A DNA stretch of 11,003 nt, taken from contig JAAFIJ010000060.1 of NCBI GenBank assembly GCA_013298675.1, forward strand, positions 1 through 11,003, in the 5' to 3' direction. A program made the position numbers and the translations under genes. The notes below the pieces were generated by a model. The model saw only the letters and a program-made list of their open reading frames with translations. It ran no database searches and was not told the DNA's origin. The stretch is from Rhodobacterales bacterium (lineage in GTDB: Bacteria; Pseudomonadota; Alphaproteobacteria; Rhodobacterales; Rhodobacteraceae). Positions 1 to 6,859 of the stretch are shown here, piece after piece; the stretch's first letter is position 1; every line of letters begins with the position of its first letter.

Positions 1-1
1 G

Positions 2-856
2 GTAGATTTGAAACGCGTCGGCAAGCGGCCGTTGGAAATGCTGGCCCGCTCTGGTGCCTTTGATCAGATGGACCCGAACCGCGCCCGCGTGTTTGAGGCG
101 CTTGATCCGCTGGTCGCCTATTCAGCCGCAATCCATGAGGCAAAGTCGTCCAACCAAGTGTCGTTGTTCGGTGAGGCGGGAGCAGATATCCCCGAGCCGC
201 GCTTGCCGTTCCGCGACGACTGGCAGCCCGTTGAACGGTTGGGCCATGAGCATATGGCGGTGGGTTTCTATCTGTCGGGCCATCCGCTTGATGACTATAT
301 GACAGCGCTGCGCCGCAAAGACGTGAAAACCCTGACTGAGGTTACCCTGCTGTGCGAACGCGGGCCGATGGTTGTCAAAATCGCAGGCTCTGTTTCGTCC
401 AAGCAGGAACGTAAATCTGCCAAGGGCAATCGGTTTGCCTTTGTGCAGCTGTCTGATCCGACCGGCCTTTATGAGGTGACGGTGTTTTCTGACACGCTAG
501 AGGCGGCGCGTGACAACTTGGAACCGGGTAAGAATGTCGTGCTGACGGTTGAAGCGAACCTTGAAGGTGAGACGCTGAAACTGCTGGCGCGTGCGGCCCA
601 ACCGATTGATGCAGTGGCAGATCAGGCGGGCGCGCAGGCGCTGCGCATCCATCTGAACAACGCGCAAGTGCTGCCATCGCTCGCGGCCCTTTTTGCCAAA
701 ATAGAGGGGCGGAACCGCGCGCAGATCACCCTGTGCGTGCCAGACGAACAGGGACGCGAAATTGATCTGACCCTGCCGCAACCCTATCCGATCACCCCGC
801 AGATCAAGGGGGCGATCAAGGCGATGCAAGGCGTGGTGCTGGTCGAAGAGATATGA
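2..856 (+). CDS. dnaE: DNA polymerase III alpha subunit, C-terminal part (5' end outside window)
   Basis: This is the last 284 codons of the replicative polymerase catalytic subunit. The reading frame is open from base 2 and no start is visible, so the gene begins to the left. The fragment starts in the helix-hairpin-helix region (GKRPLEMLARSGAFD, visible residues about 8-22). QVSLF follows at residues 52-56, matching the QxxLF form of the internal sliding-clamp binding motif that sits before the OB fold in DnaE. Next comes the family signature GFYLSGHPLDDY (about 88-99), then the OB-fold domain (about 122-200, with VKIAGSVSS and GNRFAFVQLSD). The final 80 or so residues are the C-terminal part that contacts the tau subunit in known enzymes. 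The catalytic palm lies off the left edge. The stop codon faces a minus-strand gene only 6 bases away. The identification is secure; the choice of dnaE over dnaE2 rests on the clamp motif and OB fold in the usual order. Confidence 0.93.
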   Translation, partial: VDLKRVGKRPLEMLARSGAFDQMDPNRARVFEALDPLVAYSAAIHEAKSSNQVSLFGEAGADIPEPRLPFRDDWQPVERLGHEHMAVGFYLSGHPLDDYMTALRRKDVKTLTEVTLLCERGPMVVKIAGSVSSKQERKSAKGNRFAFVQLSDPTGLYEVTVFSDTLEAARDNLEPGKNVVLTVEANLEGETLKLLARAAQPIDAVADQAGAQALRIHLNNAQVLPSLAALFAKIEGRNRAQITLCVPDEQGREIDLTLPQPYPITPQIKGAIKAMQGVVLVEEI

Positions 857-857
857 G

Positions 858-872
858 TGGCCCTAGGGGCCA
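858..872. repeat. Short inverted repeat between convergent stop codons
   Basis: TGGCCC and GGGCCA pair perfectly around a TAG loop, giving a 6-bp GC-rich stem. The hairpin starts one base after the dnaE stop codon and contains the stop codon of the facing AbrB-like gene. It could serve as a compact two-way terminator, but neither strand has a T-run after the stem, so intrinsic termination is not supported. It may equally be coincidence in GC-rich DNA. Confidence 0.3.
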
Positions 873-1924
873 AGGATACGGCTGCCGAAATTGGCGATGG
901 TCACGGCAAGCATGATGCGGACCACGTGATGCGCCGTTACATAGATCACGCTTAACTGTAAGCTTAGCGCCACAAGGCTCATTTCCGCCAATCCGCCGGG
1001 AGCAAAGGCCAGAAAAACCCCGGCCACCGGTTCACCGACCAACGCATGCAGCGATACGGCGAACCCAAACGCAAGGCACAGACTCGCCACACCGTTGATC
1101 ACCGCCAGCTTGACCGCCCGAAAAAGGGTCTCATGTTCCACCCCCGCGAACCGTGCACCAAGGCCGGCACCGACGACAATTTGTGTCACACCGAGCAACC
1201 AAGCGGGCGGTACCCCTTGGATCCAACCCAGGCCGTGACCTAAGGCTGATACCAAGACAGGTCCGGTGATGATCCACCCCGGCAGCCGCATCGTCTTGCC
1301 AAGCGCCACCCCAAGCACAGCAGCCCCGGTCAGCAAGGCTGCATCATCAAACCCCAAGCGATGCCCGGACCCCGCGATGACGGCCCCCGCGGCAGAGCCG
1401 ACCGCATGGCCGGTCAGTGCCCAAAAGATAATCGGCACGGCAACAATGGTCAGGATCAGGCGCAAAAACTGCAACGCGGTCAGCAGGGCGACATTCGCGC
1501 CCGCCTCTTCGCCCATTTGCACGCTTTCAATCAGCCCACCCGGAATGGACCCAAAGAAGGCGTCCTTTGTCATCAGCCCGCCACGCCGGAAAATCCAAAA
1601 CCCCATGCCATGCGCAAGCGGCACAAACAGACACAGCGCCAAAAGCGACGGCCCCCAGCCCAAGGCTTGCCCTGCAACAGCAGGCGTAAAGGCACCCCCA
1701 ATGGCCACACCAATCACCGGCACAAAGCACAAGCGCAACCGTGGGGGCAGGGTGATGGGTCGCCCAAACGGCTTCCATCCTATCGCGGCAATCAACCCAC
1801 AACTGCCGAGGGATCCCAGCAACAGGCCCAATGGCAGATGCGCAGCCCACGCGATTATGCCACCCAAGGTGCCAATGGCCAAGGTGATCACAAGTGCGGA
1901 AATATCTGTGGTAAGTGTCGCCAA
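863..1924 (-). CDS. AbrB-duplication family integral membrane protein (COG3180-type)
   Basis: This is a hydrophobic protein of 353 residues, if started at TTG 1924, with about ten membrane segments in two homologous halves. Each half carries a proline-glycine-glycine-leucine motif followed by an acidic residue (PGGLIE at about 128-133, PGGLAE at about 309-314). This is the internal duplication that defines the family named AbrB or putative ammonia monooxygenase. Both names mislead: this gene shows no sign of a DNA-binding or monooxygenase domain. Its substrate is unknown; a transport or regulatory role in the inner membrane is the usual guess. The frame stays open to an ATG at 2011, but that start would overlap the 3' end of slyX and add a hydrophilic tail. 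TTG 1924 begins LATLTTDISA 10 bases after the slyX stop, with a modest CAGGG upstream. Co-transcription with slyX is likely. The family call is firm, the start moderate. Confidence 0.85.
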   Translation of the reverse strand: MATLTTDISALVITLAIGTLGGIIAWAAHLPLGLLLGSLGSCGLIAAIGWKPFGRPITLPPRLRLCFVPVIGVAIGGAFTPAVAGQALGWGPSLLALCLFVPLAHGMGFWIFRRGGLMTKDAFFGSIPGGLIESVQMGEEAGANVALLTALQFLRLILTIVAVPIIFWALTGHAVGSAAGAVIAGSGHRLGFDDAALLTGAAVLGVALGKTMRLPGWIITGPVLVSALGHGLGWIQGVPPAWLLGVTQIVVGAGLGARFAGVEHETLFRAVKLAVINGVASLCLAFGFAVSLHALVGEPVAGVFLAFAPGGLAEMSLVALSLQLSVIYVTAHHVVRIMLAVTIANFGSRILGP

Positions 1925-1934
1925 AACGCCCTGC

Positions 1935-2135
1935 TTACCAGTGCGGTGGTTTTTGGTTTGCGGCGGGTGCCTCCATCCCGTCGGTCTCGCGGTGCGCTTC
2001 GCGTTCGGCAAGCATCTGGGTCAGCCGCATCAGACGGTCCAACTCCTTAGACTGCCGCGCCACCACATCTGACAAATCATCAACCCCGCGTATCAAATGC
2101 GCGATGCGCTCTTCCATTGCTTCAAATCGGTCCAT
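1935..2135 (-). CDS. slyX: SlyX family small coiled-coil protein
   Basis: SlyX is a short protein of unknown biochemical role, found across proteobacteria. From ATG 2135 this one has 66 residues. It is hydrophilic and mostly helical, with leucine/valine heptads over about residues 4-45 (MEERIAHL, DDLSDVVARQ, KELDRL), as expected for the SlyX coiled coil. It ends in PPHW, close to the conserved PPHY/PPHW tail of the family. Two in-frame starts lie further upstream: an ATG at 2150, which would give 71 residues, and a GTG at 2192. I prefer 2135 because GGGGG lies 4 bases before it and MDRFEAMEERI matches the usual N-terminus, but 2150 remains possible. It is followed after 10 bases by the AbrB-like membrane gene and is divergent from hisS. 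Confidence 0.85.
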   Translation of the reverse strand: MDRFEAMEERIAHLIRGVDDLSDVVARQSKELDRLMRLTQMLAEREAHRETDGMEAPAANQKPPHW

Positions 2136-2222
2136 TTGGCCCCCATTCATTCCGCCGCAGCCGCTTGCCGCCCTTGCCCCCATCCGATACACGGACCCCG
2201 AAGAAATGCGAAGGGCTTCCAG
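2136..2222. promoter_or_regulatory. Divergent intergenic region between slyX and hisS
   Basis: These 87 bases must hold the slyX promoter, and probably the hisS one, because the two genes diverge. No strong boxes stand out. On the plus strand TTGCCG at 2165-2170 has only a poor -10 candidate near 2186-2193. On the minus strand, TTCGCA followed 17 bases later by TATCGG is a weak candidate for slyX. AAGGG at 2211-2215 is the hisS ribosome binding site, 7 bases before its ATG. I see no T-box, attenuator or histidine-rich leader peptide. Confidence 0.4.
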
Positions 2223-3707
2223 ATGTCAGACCCCAAGTCAAATGGCAAAACATTCCGTCCGCGCGCCGAAACACCCAAGGGGTTTCGCGACTATTTCGGG
2301 ACCGAAGTCACCGAACGCAAAGCGATGCTGGATAAGATCGCACAGGTCTATCATCGCTATGGGTTTGACCCGTTAGAAACCAGTGCGGTTGAAACGGTAG
2401 AGGCCTTGGGCAAGTTCCTGCCCGACGTTGACCGCCCGAATGAAGGTGTGTTTGCGTGGTTGGGCGAGGACGCCGATTGGCTGGCCCTGCGCTATGATCT
2501 GACAGCCCCTTTGGCGCGCGTGGCCGCACAGTACCGTAATGACCTGCCCAGCCCGTACCGCCGCTATGCAATGGGTCCGGTTTGGCGCAATGAAAAGCCG
2601 GGGCCGGGGCGGTTTCGCCAGTTTTATCAGTGCGACGCGGATACGGTCGGTGCTCCGTCGGTCGCCGCCGACGCAGAGATTTGTGCGATGCTGTCGGACG
2701 CGCTGGAAATCGTCGGCATCCCGCGTGGCGACTATGTGGTCAAGGTGAACAACCGTAAAGTTTTGAACGGCGTGATGGAAGTGGCGGGCCTTGCGGGCGA
2801 CGACAAGGACTCCGAACGCGGCATTGTCTTGCGCGCCATTGATAAGATTGACCGTCTGGGTGACGAAGGTGTGCGTGCCCTTTTGGGCGCTGGGCGCAAG
2901 GACGAAAGCGGTGATTTCACCAAGGGCGCGGGTCTGTCGGATGCGCAAACTGATGTGGTGATGGGCTTTATCTCGGCCAAACGCGCGACGGGGGCCGAGA
3001 CGACGACGCGGTTGCGCGAATTGATCGGCACCTCGGTAATCGGCGCTGAAGGCGTGGACGAGTTGGAAATGATCGCGAGTTTGCTCGACAGCCAAGGTTA
3101 CGGCGCTGACCGGATCATTTTGGACCCCGGAGTTGTGCGTGGGCTTGGGTACTACACTGGCCCGGTTTATGAGGCTGAACTGACCTTTGAAATCCTGGAT
3201 GAAAAGGGTCGCAAACGGCAGTTTGGGTCTGTCGCGGGCGGTGGGCGCTATGATGATCTGGTCAAGCGGTTTACCGGGCAATCGGTGCCTGCGACGGGCG
3301 TTTCCATCGGTGTGGACCGCCTACTTGCGGCCCTTCGTGCCAAAGGACGCGGTGCTGCGGACAGTGCGGGCCCTGTTGTGGTGACGGTGATGGACCGTGA
3401 CCGCATGGCCGATTACATGGGTATGGTCGCCGATTTGCGCCGCGCGGGCATTCGGGCCGAGGTCTATTTGGGCAACCCCAAGAACTTTGGCAACCAGTTG
3501 AAATACGCCGACAAACGCGCCAGCCCGATTGCCGTGATCCAAGGCGGAACAGAGGCAGAGGCGGGCGTCGTTATCCTAAAGGACCTGATCCTTGGCGCGA
3601 AAATCGCACAAAATGCGACGCTAGAGGAATGGAAAGACCGCCCGGCGCAGGTTCAGGTGGCGCGCGCCGATCTTGTCTCGGCTGTGCAAAAGATGCTGGC
3701 GCAATGA
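2223..3707 (+). CDS. hisS: Histidyl-tRNA synthetase
   Basis: This cytoplasmic class II aminoacyl-tRNA synthetase joins histidine to tRNA-His using ATP. The protein has 494 residues, normal for the longer alphaproteobacterial form. Visible landmarks are the N-terminal ETPKGFRDYFG (about 16-26), motif 2 with YRRYAMGPVWRNEKPGPGRFRQ (about 112-133, containing the ATP-binding arginine), the histidine-specific VVRGLGYYTG (304-313), GGGRYDDLV (339-347), and motif 3 with GVSIGVDRLL (359-368). The anticodon-binding domain covers about 384-494. The frame is open back to an ATG at 2097, but that would run through slyX and add 42 residues unlike HisS. ATG 2223 has AAGGG 7 bases upstream and starts the expected N-terminus. 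Its stop overlaps the hisZ start in ATGA, so hisS leads a coupled hisS-hisZ-hisG operon. The long insertion between motif 2 and the histidine motif is normal for this group. Confidence 0.96.
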   Translation: MSDPKSNGKTFRPRAETPKGFRDYFGTEVTERKAMLDKIAQVYHRYGFDPLETSAVETVEALGKFLPDVDRPNEGVFAWLGEDADWLALRYDLTAPLARVAAQYRNDLPSPYRRYAMGPVWRNEKPGPGRFRQFYQCDADTVGAPSVAADAEICAMLSDALEIVGIPRGDYVVKVNNRKVLNGVMEVAGLAGDDKDSERGIVLRAIDKIDRLGDEGVRALLGAGRKDESGDFTKGAGLSDAQTDVVMGFISAKRATGAETTTRLRELIGTSVIGAEGVDELEMIASLLDSQGYGADRIILDPGVVRGLGYYTGPVYEAELTFEILDEKGRKRQFGSVAGGGRYDDLVKRFTGQSVPATGVSIGVDRLLAALRAKGRGAADSAGPVVVTVMDRDRMADYMGMVADLRRAGIRAEVYLGNPKNFGNQLKYADKRASPIAVIQGGTEAEAGVVILKDLILGAKIAQNATLEEWKDRPAQVQVARADLVSAVQKMLAQ

Positions 3708-4807
3708 CCGATAAATCGATCATCCGGGCCGAAGCAGAGGCGCTGTTTGCAGCGTTTCAAGCCACAGGTGCCGTCCCGGTTGATGCCGACATTTTGCTGC
3801 CTGCCGAAACACTGCTGGACCTGTACGGAGAGGATATCCGCGCCCGCGCCTATGTGACCTCTGATCCGCTGAACGGCGAGTTGATGTTGCGGCCGGATTT
3901 TACCGTGCCCGTCGTACAGGCGCACATGGCCCACGGAGCCGACCCCGCGCGTTATTGCTATATGGGCGAGGTGTTTCGCAAACAGGACCATTTGGGCGCA
4001 CGGGCGCGCGAATACCTGCAAGTCGGATATGAGATTTTTGACCGTGCCGCGCCCGAAGCGGCCGATGCCGAGGTGTTTGCCTTGTTTGCGCACGTGTTGC
4101 GGCCCTTGGGTCTGCGCGCGGCGACAGGTGACATCGGTATTCTTTTGGCGGCTGTGCGGGGGTTGAACACCACCGAAGGGCGTAAAGCAGCACTACAGCG
4201 CCACATCTGGCGCCCAAAACGGTTTCGCGCCTTGTTGGACCGGTTTTCGGGCCGCGCGCCGCTGACCGATGCACGGGCAAAGCTGCTCGACCATCTGGCG
4301 TCAGATACGCCCGCCAACCTAATCAATGCGGCTGGCACCGTTACAGGCCTGCGCTCTGCCGGGGACATCGCGGACCGTGCGCGCGCCATGATCGACGATG
4401 CAAGTGCGGCCCCGATCGCCGCCCCCGAAGCTGCGATGCTGTATGATCTTTTGTCGCTAGAGGCTCCCGCCGATGCGGCCTTGGCGCACCTGCGCGGCAT
4501 CACGCCGTTGTTGCCCGCGATTGCCCCCGCAGTAGACCGCTTTGCAACCCGTCTAGACGCATTGCGCGCCCGCGGTGTGGTCACGGCGGATCTGGCGTTT
4601 GAGGCGAGCCATGGTCGCACATCGCTGGAATATTATGATGGCTTTGTGTTCAGCTTTCACGGGCCAGACCCGCTTCCGCCCGTTGCCAGTGGCGGGCGCT
4701 ATGATGCGTTAACGGCCGTCTTGGGGCAGGGGCAGTCTATTCCGGCCGTCGGCGGTGTTATTCGTCCGGGCTTGGTGGCCAAACTGAAAGGGGCCAAGCA
4801 TGTCTAA
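3704..4807 (+). CDS. hisZ: ATP phosphoribosyltransferase regulatory subunit
   Basis: HisZ is a catalytically dead relative of histidyl-tRNA synthetase. With short-form HisG it forms the enzyme that joins ATP and PRPP in the first step of histidine synthesis, and it mediates feedback by histidine. The protein has 367 residues. It keeps the class II synthetase core: RPDFTVPVVQAHM (63-75), a motif-2-like YCYMGEVFRKQDH (84-96) and VASGGRYDALTAVLG (327-341). At about 300-314, where HisS has its VRGLxYYTG motif, it instead reads EASHGRTSLEYYDGF. The C-terminal anticodon-binding domain is missing, as is usual in HisZ. The frame extends upstream to 3629, inside hisS, but ATG 3704 starts the normal protein and overlaps the hisS stop as ATGA. 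Only weak purine-rich sequence precedes it, so translation is probably coupled to hisS. Its 3' end overlaps hisG by 8 bases. Confidence 0.94.
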   Translation: MTDKSIIRAEAEALFAAFQATGAVPVDADILLPAETLLDLYGEDIRARAYVTSDPLNGELMLRPDFTVPVVQAHMAHGADPARYCYMGEVFRKQDHLGARAREYLQVGYEIFDRAAPEAADAEVFALFAHVLRPLGLRAATGDIGILLAAVRGLNTTEGRKAALQRHIWRPKRFRALLDRFSGRAPLTDARAKLLDHLASDTPANLINAAGTVTGLRSAGDIADRARAMIDDASAAPIAAPEAAMLYDLLSLEAPADAALAHLRGITPLLPAIAPAVDRFATRLDALRARGVVTADLAFEASHGRTSLEYYDGFVFSFHGPDPLPPVASGGRYDALTAVLGQGQSIPAVGGVIRPGLVAKLKGAKHV

Positions 4808-5522
4808 GGCCGGGATGTTGAAAATCGGGGTGCCATCCAAGGGCCGGTTGATGCTGGACACATTTGAATGGTTCGGCGCGCGCGGATTGGTCATGCGTCA
4901 AACGGGGGCAGAGCGCGAATATTCGGGCGTTGTTCAAGGTATTGAAGGGGTCGAACTGGTGTTGTTGTCGGCGGCAGAGGTTCCACGCGAGTTGGCAGCA
5001 GGGCGCATTCACCTTGGCGTTACGGGATCCGACCTTGTGCGTGACAAGCTGGCCGACTGGTCGTCGCAGGTCACTGAACTTGCCACATTGGGGTTCGGCC
5101 ATGCCGATCTGATCGTTGCCGTTCCGGCCTGTTGGATCGATGTCGACACCATCGATGATCTGGATGCGGTCGCGGCAGCCTTTCGCCGATCAAACGGCTT
5201 TCGGATGCGCATTGCCACCAAATACCACCGCTTGGTGCGCGAGTTCATGACCGAAAACGGGGTTGCGGATTATCAACTTGTCGACAGCCAAGGGGCAACC
5301 GAAGGCACCGTCAAAAACCTGACCGCAGAGGTCGTGGCAGACATTACCTCATCTGGTGAAACCTTGCGCGCCAACCACCTTAAGATATTGTCGGACGGCC
5401 TGATCCACCAAAGCCAAGCAACGCTTTACGCCGCGCGCACCGCCGACTGGTCGCAGATAGCCGCCGCCACTACGGCTTTGTCACAAAAACTTCGTCTCAG
5501 GATCGACACGACGGCGCACTGA
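4800..5522 (+). CDS. hisG: ATP phosphoribosyltransferase catalytic subunit, short form
   Basis: HisG makes phosphoribosyl-ATP from ATP and PRPP, the committed step of histidine biosynthesis in the cytoplasm. The protein has 240 residues and lacks the C-terminal ACT-like regulatory domain of the long form, so it is the HisG(S) type that depends on HisZ, which is encoded directly upstream. Visible motifs are IGVPSKGRL near the N-terminus (9-17), HLGVTGSDLV (71-80), the segment that binds PRPP in this family at about 163-192 (SQGATEGTVKNL, then SSGETLRAN), and the C-terminal DGLIHQSQATLYA (199-211). The start ATG lies inside the last codons of hisZ. AAAGGGG at 4787-4793, 6 bases upstream, is a good ribosome binding site, so hisG can initiate on its own as well as by coupling. 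I see no clear terminator after it. Confidence 0.96.
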   Translation: MSKAGMLKIGVPSKGRLMLDTFEWFGARGLVMRQTGAEREYSGVVQGIEGVELVLLSAAEVPRELAAGRIHLGVTGSDLVRDKLADWSSQVTELATLGFGHADLIVAVPACWIDVDTIDDLDAVAAAFRRSNGFRMRIATKYHRLVREFMTENGVADYQLVDSQGATEGTVKNLTAEVVADITSSGETLRANHLKILSDGLIHQSQATLYAARTADWSQIAAATTALSQKLRLRIDTTAH

Positions 5523-5526
5523 CCGC

Positions 5527-5554
5527 TTGACGAGACAATCGCACACTCTATCGT
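5527..5554 (+). promoter_or_regulatory. Putative sigma70-type promoter for the small secreted protein
   Basis: TTGACG (5527-5532, five of six matches to the -35 consensus) is followed by 16 bases and TATCGT (5549-5554, four of six matches to the -10). Transcription would start near 5561, just ahead of GGAG at 5568-5571 and the ATG at 5580. The -35 lies 5 bases after the hisG stop. The small gene may therefore be transcribed separately from the his operon, although read-through is also possible. The call is by eye. Confidence 0.5.
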
Positions 5555-5579
5555 TGTCAGCATAAATGGAGATGTCCCC

Positions 5580-5924
5580 ATGCTGCGCCTCGTGCTCGCC
5601 ATCTGCCTGACTCCGATGTCCGCCTTTGCACAAGAGGCGGCCAGTGCTTCTGCAATCAAGGCCGCAATCATCGGCAATACCATCAACGGGAATATGTCAG
5701 CCTCTGGTGGATATGCCGAGTTTTACGCGCCAAATGGTCAGATCAAAGCCGCCGATTATGAAGGGACATGGTCGCTTCAGGGCGACAAGATGTGCTTTGC
5801 ATACGGAGAAGACCCGCCGGGGTGTTGGGCCGTCTCCATCGCCGGATCGTCCGTGACGTGGTTGTCGGACGGGGGCGTAGAGGGCACCGGATCGATTGTT
5901 GCGGGAAATCCGAACGGTTGGTGA
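5580..5924 (+). CDS. Small secreted protein of unknown function
   Basis: I do not recognise a named family. The 114 residues begin with a clear Sec signal peptide: Arg3, a hydrophobic core LVLAICL, and a likely cut after SAFA at residue 17, leaving a mature periplasmic protein of about 97 residues. The mature part is rich in glycine, serine and aromatic residues and looks like a small beta-strand domain. A GTWSLQGDKMCFAYG stretch (62-76) and a nearby GCW give two cysteines (72 and 82) that could form a disulphide. This pattern of glycine-tryptophan, then Gly-Asp-Lys/Arg, then cysteine resembles small uncharacterised periplasmic proteins of alphaproteobacteria; that is an impression, not a match. 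ATG 5580 has GGAG 8 bases upstream and its own promoter candidate. It stands alone between hisG and a convergent permease, and its stop codon directly abuts the permease stop. It is very probably a real gene. Confidence 0.8.
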   Translation: MLRLVLAICLTPMSAFAQEAASASAIKAAIIGNTINGNMSASGGYAEFYAPNGQIKAADYEGTWSLQGDKMCFAYGEDPPGCWAVSIAGSSVTWLSDGGVEGTGSIVAGNPNGW

Positions 5925-6800
5925 TCAACGTGGCTTGCGGCTGACCAACGCCACACCAACGGCGGCGAAGGCCATGCCGAACCATGCCAAGGGTTGCATC
6001 GCCTCGCCTAAAAGCGGCCACGCGCACACGGCCGATAGAGGTGGGACAAGGTAGAACAGCGATGAGACTCGGCTGACTTCACCCAAGCGGATCATGGCCA
6101 AGAGCAGTGACATGGCCAAAAGCGAATTTCCCACGACAAGATAGATCATCACGCCAACAAATGCCGGGGTCCAGTCGATGGCCATGCCCTCGGATACCCA
6201 TGCGGCCGGTACTGCGAACGCGGCACCTACTGCGTATTGGATCAAGTTTGCGCTGATCGGGTGGTGGCTGACGCCAAAGCGCTTTTCCCACAACGTGCCC
6301 GAAGTGATACCCAGCAGCGCCACCACTGTGCAGCCAATGCCGAACAGGGATTCTCCGCCGATCTTTTGTTGCGAAAAGATCACCGTTGCCGCGCCAAACA
6401 ACCCCAAGGCAAGGCCAATCCAACCGCGCAAGCTGATGCTCTCGCCCACCAAATAAGGGGCGACAAGCGCCACCAAAATCGGTTGCAAGCACACGATGAT
6501 CGCAACGCTGCCAGCGGACATACCCGATTTGAAGGCGGTGTAGCAAAACCCAAAGTAGACGACTTGGATCAAGAAACCGACAAGTCCGACGTCCGCCACA
6601 GCGCGCCATGTTTTCGGCATCGGAGGGCGCAGGATCAGGGCCAATGGCACCAAAAGCGCCAGCACGCAGACATAGCGAAGTGCCAAAATCGTAAAAGGTT
6701 CCGCATGTTGCAGTCCAAGCTTTGCGATCGCAAAACCGGCTGACCACAGAAACAAAAAAATAACCGGCGCGCAGATCAGCCAGAGCGGGCGCTTGCTCAT
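5925..6800 (-). CDS. EamA/DMT superfamily permease
   Basis: This is an inner-membrane protein of 291 residues with about ten hydrophobic segments in two EamA repeats (roughly residues 10-137 and 150-287). This is the drug/metabolite transporter layout. Typical features are FLFLWSAGFAIAKLGL near the start, a helix ending LRYVCVLALLVPLAL, YTAFKSGMSAGSVAII (about 88-103), and in the second half FYLVPPLSAVCAWPLLGE with a following LAWFGMAFAAVGVAL. The family exports or imports small metabolites such as amino acids or nucleotides, and the substrate cannot be read from sequence. No good ribosome binding site precedes the ATG. It lies 59 bases downstream of the DUF1489 gene on the same strand, so it may be read from that gene's promoter. 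Its stop codon abuts that of the convergent small secreted gene. Confidence 0.9.
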   Translation of the reverse strand: MSKRPLWLICAPVIFLFLWSAGFAIAKLGLQHAEPFTILALRYVCVLALLVPLALILRPPMPKTWRAVADVGLVGFLIQVVYFGFCYTAFKSGMSAGSVAIIVCLQPILVALVAPYLVGESISLRGWIGLALGLFGAATVIFSQQKIGGESLFGIGCTVVALLGITSGTLWEKRFGVSHHPISANLIQYAVGAAFAVPAAWVSEGMAIDWTPAFVGVMIYLVVGNSLLAMSLLLAMIRLGEVSRVSSLFYLVPPLSAVCAWPLLGEAMQPLAWFGMAFAAVGVALVSRKPR

Positions 6801-6859
6801 GGTCTTTGCCGCATTTCCCGCTGTGCGTGGATGCTGAAATCGGTCAGGCGACGGGACAT

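Noticed and set aside
1925..2011. Upstream ATG extending the AbrB-like protein by 29 residues
   Set aside because: The extension overlaps the 3' end of slyX on the same strand and is hydrophilic and unlike the family N-terminus. TTG 1924 fits the gene spacing better.
1266..2072. Long open frame antisense to the AbrB-like gene (268 codons)
   Set aside because: Its composition is low-complexity and rich in proline, alanine and serine, with no domain. The opposite strand encodes a clear membrane protein.
2097..2222. Upstream in-frame ATG extending hisS by 42 codons
   Set aside because: It would overlap slyX on the opposite strand and add residues unlike the HisS N-terminus, while ATG 2223 has a well-spaced AAGGG.
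2373..3281. Long open frame antisense to hisS (302 codons)
   Set aside because: It lies wholly opposite a certain gene, has no recognisable domain, and is the usual product of GC-rich codon bias on the other strand. The 306-codon frame antisense to nrdJ (7603-8523) was rejected for the same reason.
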